Positions 32,016 through 39,331 of a DNA stretch of 48,426 nucleotides are shown in pieces. A model generated the notes under the pieces. The model did no database searches, was not told where the DNA came from, and saw nothing but the letters and a program-made list of their open reading frames with translations. This DNA is from Dehalococcoidia bacterium. GTDB taxonomy: Bacteria > Chloroflexota > Dehalococcoidia > Tepidiformales > Tepidiformaceae. The stretch lies in contig JAJDUR010000095.1 in NCBI GenBank assembly GCA_022826585.1, positions 1 to 48,426 on the forward strand, written 5' to 3'. How positions within the stretch are numbered: position 1 is the first letter of the stretch; each line of letters opens with the position of its first letter. Made by a program: the position numbers and the translations under genes.

Positions 32016-32780
32016 CTAACGCTGCGTGCTCAGATCCCGGAGCTCCCGCAGACGGCGCCGGGCGTAGTCGTCCTCGATCTGCCAGCAGACGGCGACCTCC
32101 CAGGCGACCGACGCTCGCCGCGCACGCTGGAACTCGTCGTCGGTGAGCCCCGCCGACTCCGCGTCGGGCAGCGCGCCAAGGTCGAGGAGGGGTGAGTCGA
32201 CACGCGCCTCGTCCCAGTCGAGGAGGCCGACGGTGTCGCCATCGATGCGGACGTTGGTGGGTGAGGGGTCGCCGTGGATGACGGTCGGGTTGCGCTCGGG
32301 GAGTTCCCTCCAGGCGGAGCGGCACAGTTCCGTGTCCTCGGGCGGGAGCAGCGACATGTCGACATCGCCGCCGACGTCGGTGGTGAGCAACTCCCGGGCC
32401 GTGCGGAAGCCGGGACGCTGGGGCCACGCCGGCAGCAGGCCGTGGAGCCGCTGGAGTTCATCGCCGACGAGCGCTGCGTCGCGCCGGCCTTCCGGCTCCC
32501 TCCCCTCCAGGAAGGAGAGAACGACAAGCCCGCCCGCTCGGCGCTCACCCGAACGGGTCAGGACCGGGAGGGGAACGGCGAAACCCTGGTCGTGCAGGGC
32601 TTGGAGCAGGTCGAGCTCCCAGTCGAGAACCTCGGCGCTGCGGGCGTTCTGGCGGGCGACGCAAGGCTCGCCCCGAAGCCGGATCGTCCAGACGCGATTA
32701 CGCAGGCCGCTCACCTCGGCTTCGACCTCAACCTCGCCCCACCGTTCGAGCGCTTGCTGAAGTTCGTTGCTTGCGGTCAT
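32016..32780 (-). CDS. APH-family phosphotransferase (aminoglycoside/choline kinase-like)
   Basis: From the ATG at 32780 the 254-residue protein has the APH active site VIHGDPSPTNV (His169, Asp171, Asn176) and LLDWDEA (Asp188, the metal-binding residue). The N-terminal lobe (about 20-110) is short. APH-fold kinases phosphorylate aminoglycosides, homoserine, choline, fructosamine or other small substrates, and nothing here tells which. It has no neighbours in an operon: the toxin-antitoxin operator begins beyond its stop and the divergent enoyl-CoA hydratase gene lies upstream. Confidence 0.82.
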   Translation of the reverse strand: MTASNELQQALERWGEVEVEAEVSGLRNRVWTIRLRGEPCVARQNARSAEVLDWELDLLQALHDQGFAVPLPVLTRSGERRAGGLVVLSFLEGREPEGRRDAALVGDELQRLHGLLPAWPQRPGFRTARELLTTDVGGDVDMSLLPPEDTELCRSAWRELPERNPTVIHGDPSPTNVRIDGDTVGLLDWDEARVDSPLLDLGALPDAESAGLTDDEFQRARRASVAWEVAVCWQIEDDYARRRLRELRDLSTQR

Positions 32781-32845
32781 GCCCCGGTCTCCCTGTCGCC
32801 AGCGTACGGCGTCGGGCCTCGCGAGCCACCTACCGTGACCGCCGG

Positions 32846-32851
32846 TACAAT
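32846..32851 (+). promoter_or_regulatory. Candidate -10 element (TACAAT) of the enoyl-CoA hydratase gene
   Basis: TACAAT differs from TATAAT at one position and lies seven bases before the GTG at 32859. No Shine-Dalgarno is present, so this supports both a leaderless transcript and the choice of that GTG as start. Confidence 0.5.
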
Positions 32852-32858
32852 CGCCGCC

Positions 32859-33665
32859 GTGGAGTACGAGCACATCCTGTACGACGTGGCGGATGGCATT
32901 GCGACCATCACGCTCAACCGCCCCGAGCGGCTGAACGCCTTCGACAACCTGATGCTGAGCGAGTGGCGCGACGCGATCGAGCGCTCGGACGCCGATCGCG
33001 ACGTGCGGGTCATCATCCTGACGGGCGCGGGGCGCGGCTTCTGCAGCGGCATGGATGTCGCGCACGAGACGGCCGGGGAAGGGGTGCTGCAGTCGGAGGA
33101 GAGCGTCGCGGAGCGGCGCCACAGCCTGCGCAACAGCGTCCACCACATTCCGCGGGCGCTCGTCCAGCTCGAGAAGCCGTACATCGCGGCGGTGAACGGT
33201 GCGGCCGTGGGGGCGGGGATGGACATGGCTTCGATGGCCGATATCCGCTTCGCCAGCGAGCGCGCCCGGTTCGGCATGGGCTACGTGCGCATGGGGCTCA
33301 TCCCCGGAGATGGCGGCGCCTGGACGCTGCCCCGCATCGTGGGGACGGCCAAGGCGCTGGAGCTGATCTGGAGCGGCGAGCTGGTCGACGCGCAGGAAGC
33401 GCTGCGCATCGGCTACGTGAGCGAGGTCTGCCCGCCCGAGGAGCTGCTGGACCGCACGCGCGAGTTCGCCCAGAAGATCGCGCGTGGACCGGCGACGGCC
33501 ATCCAGCTGGCGAAAAAGCTCGTCTACCGCTCCGCCAACCTCACGTTCGACGAACACCTCGACTTCGCCCAGATGGCGATGACCCTCGCGCAGTCCACCG
33601 AGGACGCGAAGGAGGGTCCGCTGGCCTTCACGGAGAAGCGCGAGCCCAATTTCAAGGGCTACTAG
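32859..33665 (+). CDS. Enoyl-CoA hydratase/isomerase family protein
   Basis: A 268-residue crotonase-fold protein. The oxyanion hole is formed by [11 protein letters not shown] (57-67) and [10 protein letters not shown] (113-122). Of the two catalytic acids of hydratases, only Asp151 in IPGDGGAW is seen; the first is Arg144 (YVRMG), so it may be an isomerase, hydrolase or another crotonase reaction. The GTG start at 32859 fits the -10 hexamer; an in-frame GTG at 32835 is an alternative. It is followed after 16 bases by a peroxiredoxin and then an acyl-CoA dehydrogenase, all on the plus strand. Confidence 0.88.
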   Translation: MEYEHILYDVADGIATITLNRPERLNAFDNLMLSEWRDAIERSDADRDVRVIILTGAGRGFCSGMDVAHETAGEGVLQSEESVAERRHSLRNSVHHIPRALVQLEKPYIAAVNGAAVGAGMDMASMADIRFASERARFGMGYVRMGLIPGDGGAWTLPRIVGTAKALELIWSGELVDAQEALRIGYVSEVCPPEELLDRTREFAQKIARGPATAIQLAKKLVYRSANLTFDEHLDFAQMAMTLAQSTEDAKEGPLAFTEKREPNFKGY

Positions 33666-33681
33666 CAACAAGGAGAAGCAC

Positions 33682-34143
33682 ATGCCACCAGCACCCGGCG
33701 ATAAGGCCCCGGCCTTCACGCTCATGAACAAGGACCGGGAGGAAGTCACGCTCGACTCCTTCCCGGGCAAGAACATCGTCCTGGCGTTCTATCCGCTCGC
33801 CTTCACCGGCGGGTGAACGTCGGAGATGATCGCCTTCCGCACGCACACGGATGCGTTCGCGGAGGCAAACGCCCAGGTCCTGGGCGTGAGCGTTGATTCC
33901 TTCGCCGCCGTCGGCGAGTTCCAGGAAAAGCTCGGGCTGGAGTTCCCGCTTGTCTCGGACTTCCCGAAGAACCAGGTGGGGCGCGACTACGGCATCTTCA
34001 ACGAGGACTTCGGAATCCATAACCGCGCGACCTTCGTGATCGACAGCGACGGCATCGTGCGAGACGCCTACCTCGAGCCGCGCGACTTCGAGTCGCACGC
34101 TCCGCATGCGCTCGAAGTCCTGCAAGAGCTGAACGGGGGCTAG
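33682..34143 (+). CDS. Selenocysteine-containing peroxiredoxin (UGA at the peroxidatic position)
   Basis: The ATG at 33682 (AAGGAG upstream) opens a 153-codon frame with one internal TGA, codon 45 (33814-33816), before the final TAG. The context is [14 protein letters not shown]; peroxiredoxins have P-x3-T-x2-C here, and UGA replaces exactly that Cys. The rest is intact on both sides (GDKAPAFTL before; [32 protein letters not shown] after). No Cys occurs elsewhere in the protein, so it would be a one-Sec peroxidase. A hairpin with a bulged U lies just downstream. Selenocysteine peroxiredoxins are known in other bacteria; here it is inferred. The selenocysteine machinery genes (selA, selB, selC) are not in the window. 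A mutated pseudogene or a sequence error is the alternative. Confidence 0.85.
33832..33866 (+). promoter_or_regulatory. Candidate bacterial SECIS hairpin of the UGA peroxiredoxin
   Basis: GCCTTCCGC (33832-33840) pairs with GCGGAGGC (33859-33866) over eight base pairs, leaving one bulged U on the 5' side. An inner stem ACGCA/TGCGT (33841-33845 with 33852-33856) closes a six-base loop, CACGGA. The loop starts 30 bases after the UGA. Bulged U, loop G residues and distance fit the general bacterial SECIS plan within coding sequence. The loop is not identical to the classic E. coli one, so SelB binding is inferred. Confidence 0.6.
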
Positions 34144-34150
34144 GCGCCCA

Positions 34151-35323
34151 ATGCTCTTTCGCGATTCGCCCGAGCAGGCCGCCTTCCGCGCTGAGATCCG
34201 CGAGTTCCTCGACGCGGAGCTGCCCGCGGAGATGTGGAACATGCGCAGCGATCGCGAGGAGATGGACGAAGAGGAGGCGGCCTTCGCGAAGCAGTTCCGC
34301 GGGCAGCTCGCCGACCGGGGCTGGCTGACGCTGGGCTGGCCCAAGGAGCACGGCGGCGGTGGCGCGGACTTCGTCATGCAGACCGTCTACATGGAGGAGA
34401 TGAGCTCGCGCGGTGCGCCCGGGGCCTATGACCAGGGCGTCTGGCTGGCGGGGCCGGCGCTCATGCATGAGGGCACCAAGGAGCAGCAAGAGCGCTGGCT
34501 CCCCGGCCTCCGCGACGGGACGTCCCGCTTCTGCCAGCTCTTCTCCGAGCCGGGCGCGGGCTCGGACCTCGCCTCGCTCCAGACGAGCGCTATCCGCGAC
34601 GGCGACGAGTACGTCCTGAACGGCCAGAAAATCTGGACGAGCTGGGCGACCGGCGCGAAGTGGGGGATCCTGCTCGCGCGCACCGATCCGGACGCGCCCA
34701 AGCACCGCGGCATCAGCTACTTCATCCTCGACATCGAGTCGCCCGGGGTGAGCGTGCGGCCGCTCGTGAACATGATGAACGCCGCCCACTTCAACGAGGT
34801 GTTCTTCGATGACGTGCGCATCCCCATCGATAACCGCATCGGCGAGGAGAACCGGGGCTGGTACGTGGCCGCGGCGACGCTCGACCAGGAGCGCAGCTCG
34901 ATCAACCGCATCGTCATGACGCGTTCGACGCTGGAGGCGCTGGTCGACTACGTGCGCGAGCGCAACGGTGGGAATGCGCCGCACCACATCCGGCACGAGC
35001 TGGCCTCGCGGACGATCGATTTCGAGCTGGGGCGCTGGCTTTGTTACCGGGTCGCGCAGATGCAGAGCGAAGGGCTCAACCCGAACTACGAGGCGTCGAT
35101 CTCGAAGGTGTTCGGCACGGAGTTGCAGCGGCAGATGGGGCAGACCGGCATTCGCGTGCTCGGGATGGAGGGGCAGCTCGAGCCGGGCAGCCCCTACGTG
35201 CCGCTCCAGGGGAGGGTCGAACGCTGGGCCCTGGCCGGTCCCAGCTACACGGTGGCGGGCGGCACGAGCGAGGTGAACCGCAACATCATCGCGACCCGCG
35301 GCCTGGGGCTGCCGCGCTCGTAG
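34151..35323 (+). CDS. Acyl-CoA dehydrogenase
   Basis: A full-length 390-residue flavoprotein: an N-terminal helical domain, then FCQLFSEPGAGSDLASL (FAD/substrate-binding region), LNGQKIWTSWA, and the C-terminal helical domain ending VAGGTSEVNRNIIATRGLGLPRS. It introduces the double bond in the acyl chain of acyl-CoA. Chain-length preference is not readable, and its resemblance to bulky-substrate and steroid/terpenoid-type dehydrogenases is only a guess. It starts seven bases after the peroxiredoxin stop, so it looks co-transcribed with hydratase and peroxiredoxin. Confidence 0.92.
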   Translation: MLFRDSPEQAAFRAEIREFLDAELPAEMWNMRSDREEMDEEEAAFAKQFRGQLADRGWLTLGWPKEHGGGGADFVMQTVYMEEMSSRGAPGAYDQGVWLAGPALMHEGTKEQQERWLPGLRDGTSRFCQLFSEPGAGSDLASLQTSAIRDGDEYVLNGQKIWTSWATGAKWGILLARTDPDAPKHRGISYFILDIESPGVSVRPLVNMMNAAHFNEVFFDDVRIPIDNRIGEENRGWYVAAATLDQERSSINRIVMTRSTLEALVDYVRERNGGNAPHHIRHELASRTIDFELGRWLCYRVAQMQSEGLNPNYEASISKVFGTELQRQMGQTGIRVLGMEGQLEPGSPYVPLQGRVERWALAGPSYTVAGGTSEVNRNIIATRGLGLPRS

Positions 35324-35333
35324 GAGCTGCTCG

Positions 35334-36029
35334 CTAGAGCCGCTTCGGGTTGGTCCAGTATGGCTCGTCGTGGATGGCGAGGAGCTGGTCTTCGGGGATG
35401 TGGGCGTGGCCGGGGATGGGCCAGGAGGGGTCGGGGCGCCAGTCGCGGATATCGTCGGTGAAGGGCCAGGTGCCCCGCTCGACGTCGCCGATGGCCGCCT
35501 CGCCTTCCCTGCGGATGTGATCCGCCACGGCCTCGGACATGAGGCCGCGTGCGACTACCCGCTCGACTTCGTCCTCGTCCTTCCACCGCCAGTTGCGGTC
35601 AGGGTCGACGACGATGTCGAGCCAGAGATCGCGCAGGTCGAAGCCGAGGGGCGTGCGCCGCAGGGGCTCCTCGAGGTTCACGTACCAGCCGAGGAACTCC
35701 CAATCGGGCGTCCACCAGACCCAGGTGGAGCGCCACTGGTCCGGGACCTTGAGCGTGAGCATGTTCCAGCGTTCCCAGACGGCGTCGACCAGCTCCCACT
35801 CGCCGTCGAGCCAGGGGCGCGGCTGTTCCGGGTCGATCGGCTGGGAGAGTTTCGTGGGGGTTCCGGCCGGCAGCCAGAGCGAGAGGAGGTCGGGTCTGTC
35901 CCCGACGACGACGGAGGGGCGCACGTCGGCCACGGCGGGCGAGCACTCGCCGTTCTCGGTGACGAAAAGGGTGCGGTACATGACCACGTCGCCACGCGCG
36001 AAGGCCGCCGCCTCGCCGGGGTTAGCCAT
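35334..36029 (-). CDS. DUF402-family protein
   Basis: From the ATG at 36029 the 231-residue protein shows the DUF402 pattern: STWVWWTPDWEFLGWYVNLEEPLRRTPLGFDLRDLWLDIVVDPDRNWRWKDEDEVERV in separate conserved blocks, with the terminal Asp-rich segment that binds phosphate-metal in relatives. DUF402 proteins include nucleoside di/triphosphatases and an RNA-pyrophosphate-hydrolysis-like activity; the reaction here is unknown. The start has TACGCT six bases upstream. It is divergent from the YhhQ gene, and the two starts are only 51 bases apart. Confidence 0.8.
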   Translation of the reverse strand: MANPGEAAAFARGDVVMYRTLFVTENGECSPAVADVRPSVVVGDRPDLLSLWLPAGTPTKLSQPIDPEQPRPWLDGEWELVDAVWERWNMLTLKVPDQWRSTWVWWTPDWEFLGWYVNLEEPLRRTPLGFDLRDLWLDIVVDPDRNWRWKDEDEVERVVARGLMSEAVADHIRREGEAAIGDVERGTWPFTDDIRDWRPDPSWPIPGHAHIPEDQLLAIHDEPYWTNPKRL

Positions 36030-36035
36030 GAAGAC

Positions 36036-36041
36036 AGCGTA
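36036..36041 (-). promoter_or_regulatory. Candidate -10 element (TACGCT) of the DUF402 gene
   Basis: TACGCT lies six bases before the ATG at 36029 on the minus strand. With TAGAAT at 36066 on the other strand it forms a compact divergent promoter region of about 50 bases. Confidence 0.4.
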
Positions 36042-36065
36042 GCAGGGGGGCGAGGCTCCGCCTGC

Positions 36066-36071
36066 TAGAAT
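36066..36071 (+). promoter_or_regulatory. Candidate -10 element (TAGAAT) of the YhhQ-type transporter gene
   Basis: TAGAAT lies nine bases before the ATG at 36081 on the plus strand, with no Shine-Dalgarno in between. Confidence 0.4.
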
Positions 36072-36080
36072 CCGCGCTCC

Positions 36081-36830
36081 ATGACCCAGACGATGATGAC
36101 CGAATCGGGGGAGCGCCACTTCCGCTACCTGATGCCCGTGGCCGTGATCTTCACGGGCGCGTTGATCGTCTCGAACATCATCGCGATCAAGGTCGTCGAC
36201 ATCTCGGGACTGGTGGGCGGCGCGTTCGATTACTTCCAGCCCGCCGCGATCATCATCTTCCCGGTTTCCTACATCGTTGGCGACATCCTCACGGAGGTGT
36301 ACGGGTATTCGGTGGCGCGGCGCGTCATCTGGTCCGGGTTCTTCGCGAACGCGCTGGCGGTGCTGGCGATCTTCGTCGCCCAGGAGATCCCGTCGGCGCC
36401 GTTCTGGGCCGACCAGGAAGCGTACGAGACGATCCTGGGGCAGACGTGGCGGATTGTGGGCGGCAGCTTCCTCGCGTTCCTCGTGGGCGAGTTCGCGAAC
36501 TCGTACGTGCTGGCGCGGCTGAAGCGGGTGACGCAGGGGCGCTTCCTCTGGACGCGCACGATTAGCTCCACGATCGTGGGGCAGGGCATCGACTCGGCGG
36601 TCTTCCTGACCATCGCGTTCTTTGGAACTACGACCATCCCCAACGGCGAAGCCCTGTGGGCCTTTGTCTGGCGGGCGTGGCTGATCAAGACACTCTATGA
36701 GGTGGTTGCGACGCCGCTCACCTACCTGGTCGTGAACACGATGAAGCGGCTCGAGGGGGTGGACGTGTACGACACGGACACGAACTTCAACCCGATTCCG
36801 ATCCCCGCCGCGCTTCGCTTCGGGCGGTAG
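36081..36830 (+). CDS. Queuosine precursor transporter (YhhQ/VUT family)
   Basis: A 249-residue membrane protein with about six hydrophobic segments. It contains the family block FDYFQPAAIIIFPVSYIVGDILTEVYGYSVARRVIW and, later, LVGEFANSYVLARLKR and QGIDSAVFLTIAF. The YhhQ family imports queuosine precursors (preQ0, preQ1) across the cytoplasmic membrane. The gene is followed after about 45 bases by queF, which supports that role. A broader vitamin-like transport function is possible, but the context argues for deazapurines. Confidence 0.88.
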   Translation: MTQTMMTESGERHFRYLMPVAVIFTGALIVSNIIAIKVVDISGLVGGAFDYFQPAAIIIFPVSYIVGDILTEVYGYSVARRVIWSGFFANALAVLAIFVAQEIPSAPFWADQEAYETILGQTWRIVGGSFLAFLVGEFANSYVLARLKRVTQGRFLWTRTISSTIVGQGIDSAVFLTIAFFGTTTIPNGEALWAFVWRAWLIKTLYEVVATPLTYLVVNTMKRLEGVDVYDTDTNFNPIPIPAALRFGR

Positions 36831-36874
36831 GCAGGCGCTTGCGCGCTCGCGCGACGAGTCGCACGCTGGCGCGG

Positions 36875-37240
36875 ATGGGCACGAACGAATTCGCCACCGA
36901 CGGCACGATCGATTCCTTCGAGAACCAGCATCCCGGGCGAGACTACGAGATCCGCTTCGACGCGCCCGAGTTCACGAGCGTGTGCCCGATGACGGGGCAG
37001 CCCGACTTCGGGACGATCACGCTCATCTACGTGCCCGAGGCGCGTTGCATCGAGCTGCGCAGCTTCAAGTTCTACCTGCAGGCGTTCCGCCAGCGAGGCA
37101 TCTTTTACGAGGACGTGGTGAACGTGATCCTGGACGACGTGGTGAGCGCCATTGCCCCGCGGCGGGCGACTGTCATCGGCGACTTTCACGCGCGCGGGGG
37201 CATCACGGCGCGGGTGACTGCCACGCACCCCCAGGCGTAG
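36875..37240 (+). CDS. queF: NADPH-dependent 7-cyano-7-deazaguanine reductase (unimodular QueF)
   Basis: From the ATG at 36875 the 121-residue protein has FTSVCPMTGQPDFG, giving the nucleophile Cys37 and acid Asp44 that form the thioimide with preQ0, then IELRSFKFYLQAFRQRGIFYED and a T-fold end HARGGITA. QueF reduces preQ0 to preQ1. The short form fits the unimodular (Bacillus-type) enzyme. A TTG at 36839 is in frame and would add 12 residues that look non-native. Together with YhhQ it suggests that preQ0 may be imported and reduced in the cell. Confidence 0.9.
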   Translation: MGTNEFATDGTIDSFENQHPGRDYEIRFDAPEFTSVCPMTGQPDFGTITLIYVPEARCIELRSFKFYLQAFRQRGIFYEDVVNVILDDVVSAIAPRRATVIGDFHARGGITARVTATHPQA

Positions 37241-37254
37241 CATCTGGCGCGCTC

Positions 37255-38031
37255 ATGGCGGTGAAAGGGAACCCCGGCGGCTTTCCCCAGCGCAGGTTGA
37301 AGGACACGCCGACCGTCACGCCCGGGCAGATGCGCGAGATCCAGCGCGCTGCCCAGGAAGTATTCCACTTCGACATCCTGCAGGCGGTCGAGAACGCAGG
37401 CCTGGCGACGGCGCAACTCGTGCTGGCCATGCTGGGAGGCGGTGCCAAGGGGCAGCGGGTGGTGGTGCTGGCAGGGGGCGGGCACGTGGGTGCGGCGGGG
37501 CTGGCGGCCGTACGGCACCTCGACAACTGGGGCGTCCAGGCCGAGCCGCTACTGGGCGAGGTCGAGCAGCAGATGAGCTTCGTGACGCGGCGGCACCTGC
37601 ACATCCTGGCGGAGTCGGGCATTGCCGAGCCGCACGACAGCGACACCAGCGAGCACACCGCCGAGGACCACCTGCAACGCGCCGACCTCGTGGTCGATGC
37701 GCTCGTGGGGTACGGGCTCGAGGGCGCCCCGACGGGGCTGGCGGCGGCGGTTACCCAGATCGCGGCGGCGGCGCGGCGTCCGATCCTCGCGCTCGACATC
37801 CCGACCGGGGTGAACGCGGAAACGGGGGCGGTCAGCAGTCCGGCGGTAACGGCGGCCACCACCCTCGTGTTCGACCTGCCCAAGACCGGCCAGGTGCTGC
37901 CGGTCTGCGAGAAGAACGTGGGCGAGTTGTACGCGGCGGATCTCGGCGTGCCGCGGGCGGCCTACGAACGGCTGGGCATCAGCACGCGGGGTGTCTTCGC
38001 GGAAGGACACATCGTGCGGCTGCGGCGCTAG
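37255..38031 (+). CDS. YjeF_N-domain protein, degenerate NAD(P)H-hydrate epimerase-like
   Basis: The 258-residue protein has the YjeF_N fold: LQAVENAGLATAQLVL, VVDALVGYGLEGAPTG (Asp148) and ALDIPTGVNAETG. The usual substrate/cation loop GNNGGDG is replaced by GGHVGAAG (75-82), and the D of the conserved GLDA-type stretch is Asn187. This suggests altered or lost epimerase activity; a scaffold or RNA-decapping-like role is conceivable. No ADP-dependent hydrate dehydratase domain is attached. It lies 14 bases after queF and may be its operon partner, although no link is known. Confidence 0.75.
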   Translation: MAVKGNPGGFPQRRLKDTPTVTPGQMREIQRAAQEVFHFDILQAVENAGLATAQLVLAMLGGGAKGQRVVVLAGGGHVGAAGLAAVRHLDNWGVQAEPLLGEVEQQMSFVTRRHLHILAESGIAEPHDSDTSEHTAEDHLQRADLVVDALVGYGLEGAPTGLAAAVTQIAAAARRPILALDIPTGVNAETGAVSSPAVTAATTLVFDLPKTGQVLPVCEKNVGELYAADLGVPRAAYERLGISTRGVFAEGHIVRLRR

Positions 38032-38040
38032 CGGCCCGGA

Positions 38041-38607
38041 CTAGAAGCGGCGCGAGTCCCAGAGGACATCGCCGTGGCCGCCGAGCTGGTTCTGGAGGCG
38101 TGAGGCGACGAAGAGCAGGTCGCTGAGGCGGTTGAGGTAGGGCGAGACGAATTCGCCGACCTGTTCCTCGCGTCCGAGGGTGAACGTGAGGCGCTCCGCG
38201 CGGCGGCAGATGGTGCGGGCGAGGTGGAGGTGGGCGGCCGTGGCGTCGCCGCCGGGCAGGACGAAGCTGGTGAGGGGCTCCAGGTCGTCGTTCCAGTCAT
38301 CGATCCAGGCTTCGAGCTGCTCCACGTGGCGGGCTTCGACGCGCGGCCCGGTAGCCTCCTCGCCGGGCTCTCGGGGCGTGGCGAGTTCGGCGCCGAGGTT
38401 GAAGAGCACCTGCTGGATGACCCCGAACGGCTCCGTCAGCGGTTCTTCCAGGCCCGCTGCCACGGCGATGCCGATGGCGCTGTTCAACTCGTCGACGGTG
38501 CCGTAAGCCTCGATGCGGAGGCTGTCCTTTGCGACGCGCTGGCCGCCGGCGAGGGCGGTGGTGCCGTCGTCGCCGGCGCGGGTGTAGACACGGTTGATGC
38601 GAACCAT
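38041..38607 (-). CDS. PduO-type cob(I)alamin adenosyltransferase
   Basis: From the ATG at 38607 the 188-residue protein has VYTRAGDDGTTALAGGQRV (ATP-binding), EAYGTVDELNSAIG and the C-terminal block ICRRAERL and NRLSDLLFVASR. It attaches adenosine to cobalamin to make adenosylcobalamin. In a cell with methylmalonyl-CoA or transcarboxylase chemistry this cofactor would feed methylmalonyl-CoA mutase, but no mutase is in the window. It is convergent with the YjeF_N gene and divergent from the Cys-rich protein that follows. Confidence 0.92.
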   Translation of the reverse strand: MVRINRVYTRAGDDGTTALAGGQRVAKDSLRIEAYGTVDELNSAIGIAVAAGLEEPLTEPFGVIQQVLFNLGAELATPREPGEEATGPRVEARHVEQLEAWIDDWNDDLEPLTSFVLPGGDATAAHLHLARTICRRAERLTFTLGREEQVGEFVSPYLNRLSDLLFVASRLQNQLGGHGDVLWDSRRF

Positions 38608-38679
38608 GGGCCAAGCATGCCGGAGGCGGTGGCCGTGGACCACCCCGCCCCCTTTCATCGACGGGCATCGGAGTAGAGA

Positions 38680-38931
38680 ATGCGGGCGGAGGTTGCCGTG
38701 CCCGAGACGACCCGCTGTCAGCGCTGCCTGAAGTCCATTGAGGGCGAGCCCCACATGATGGCGGCGCGGCCCTACTGCTGCTCGAGCTGTTCGGTCGGTT
38801 CCGCCTGCGTGCACCAGGGGGTGCGGCGGGGATCCGCCATCCGGCGATACGACGGGAATTTCGACCGCTTCCGCGAGGTGGCGCGTCGCCCCGGGCCGTA
38901 TGAGCGGGACCGCCGGTTCGGCGCGGGTTGA
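38680..38931 (+). CDS. Small Cys-rich protein, putative zinc binder
   Basis: The 83-residue protein has Cys13-x2-Cys16, then the CCSSC cluster (33-37) and Cys43 in a basic, otherwise ordered sequence (RCQRCLKSI, PYCCSSCSVGSACVHQ). I do not recognise a family, but the cysteine order suggests a metal-binding treble-clef-like knuckle. It has GGAG six bases before the ATG, and the next gene (FmdB-type) begins within 31 bases, so the two small zinc proteins may be linked. Coding status is likely but not certain. Confidence 0.5.
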   Translation: MRAEVAVPETTRCQRCLKSIEGEPHMMAARPYCCSSCSVGSACVHQGVRRGSAIRRYDGNFDRFREVARRPGPYERDRRFGAG

Positions 38932-38962
38932 CCTAGCGGGCGACCCTCTCCACCATCGCGCC

Positions 38963-39262
38963 ATGGCTCTCTACGAATACCAGTGCCCTGACTGCGGCGA
39001 GCGCTTCGAGAAGCGGATGCCGATGGGCGACGCCCTCCAGCGAATACCCTGCCCCGCGTGTGATTCACAGGCGCAGAAGGTCATCGGGAACTTCGCGGTC
39101 GTGGGACGGGCGGAAGCGGGTGTGGGAGACGGCCCCGCACCGTGGGAGGACGGCGGTGACGGCGATGGGGAAGGCGGCGACCTCGACGCTCCCGGCGCCG
39201 ACGACCTCACGCATCACGGGCACAGCCACGGACACTCGCACGGCCATCCGCATCCCCACTAG
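38963..39262 (+). CDS. FmdB-family zinc-ribbon protein with His-rich tail
   Basis: The 99-residue protein starts MALYEYQCPDCGERFEKRM, with a second Cys pair in RIPCPACDSQAQK, the FmdB zinc-ribbon regulatory protein pattern. An acidic Gly/Asp stretch follows, then a C-terminus of His-Gly-His-Ser repeats ending HGHPHPH, twelve or so histidines, which could bind metal. FmdB proteins are small and poorly characterised; regulation of formamidase was proposed in one case. The His-rich tail is unusual for the family and suggests a nickel/zinc store or chaperone. Confidence 0.8.
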   Translation: MALYEYQCPDCGERFEKRMPMGDALQRIPCPACDSQAQKVIGNFAVVGRAEAGVGDGPAPWEDGGDGDGEGGDLDAPGADDLTHHGHSHGHSHGHPHPH

Positions 39263-39311
39263 GGACACCCCCGGCCACTAGTTGACGCTTGCTTGCGATG
39301 TGGAAAGCAAT

Positions 39312-39331
39312 GGTATATGGTTGCCCATACC
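39312..39331 (+). promoter_or_regulatory. Candidate operator upstream of the second toxin-antitoxin pair
   Basis: GGTAT (39312-39316) and ATACC (39327-39331) form a short inverted repeat with an inner GG/CC pair. It overlaps a TTGCGA-17-TATGGT promoter-like pair (39293-39321) and the first possible start codon. By analogy with other RHH antitoxins it may be the autoregulatory site; the evidence is weaker than for the first pair. Confidence 0.3.

Noticed and set aside
32016-33776. A 586-codon minus-strand frame spanning the kinase and the antisense of the enoyl-CoA hydratase.
   Set aside because: Only the part from ATG 32780 is conserved (APH-type kinase). The remainder is antisense to a clear crotonase-family gene.
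33814-33816. The TGA in the peroxiredoxin as a simple pseudogene stop.
   Set aside because: It lies exactly at the catalytic Cys codon, both flanks are intact and a SECIS-like hairpin follows. The pseudogene reading is kept only as an alternative.
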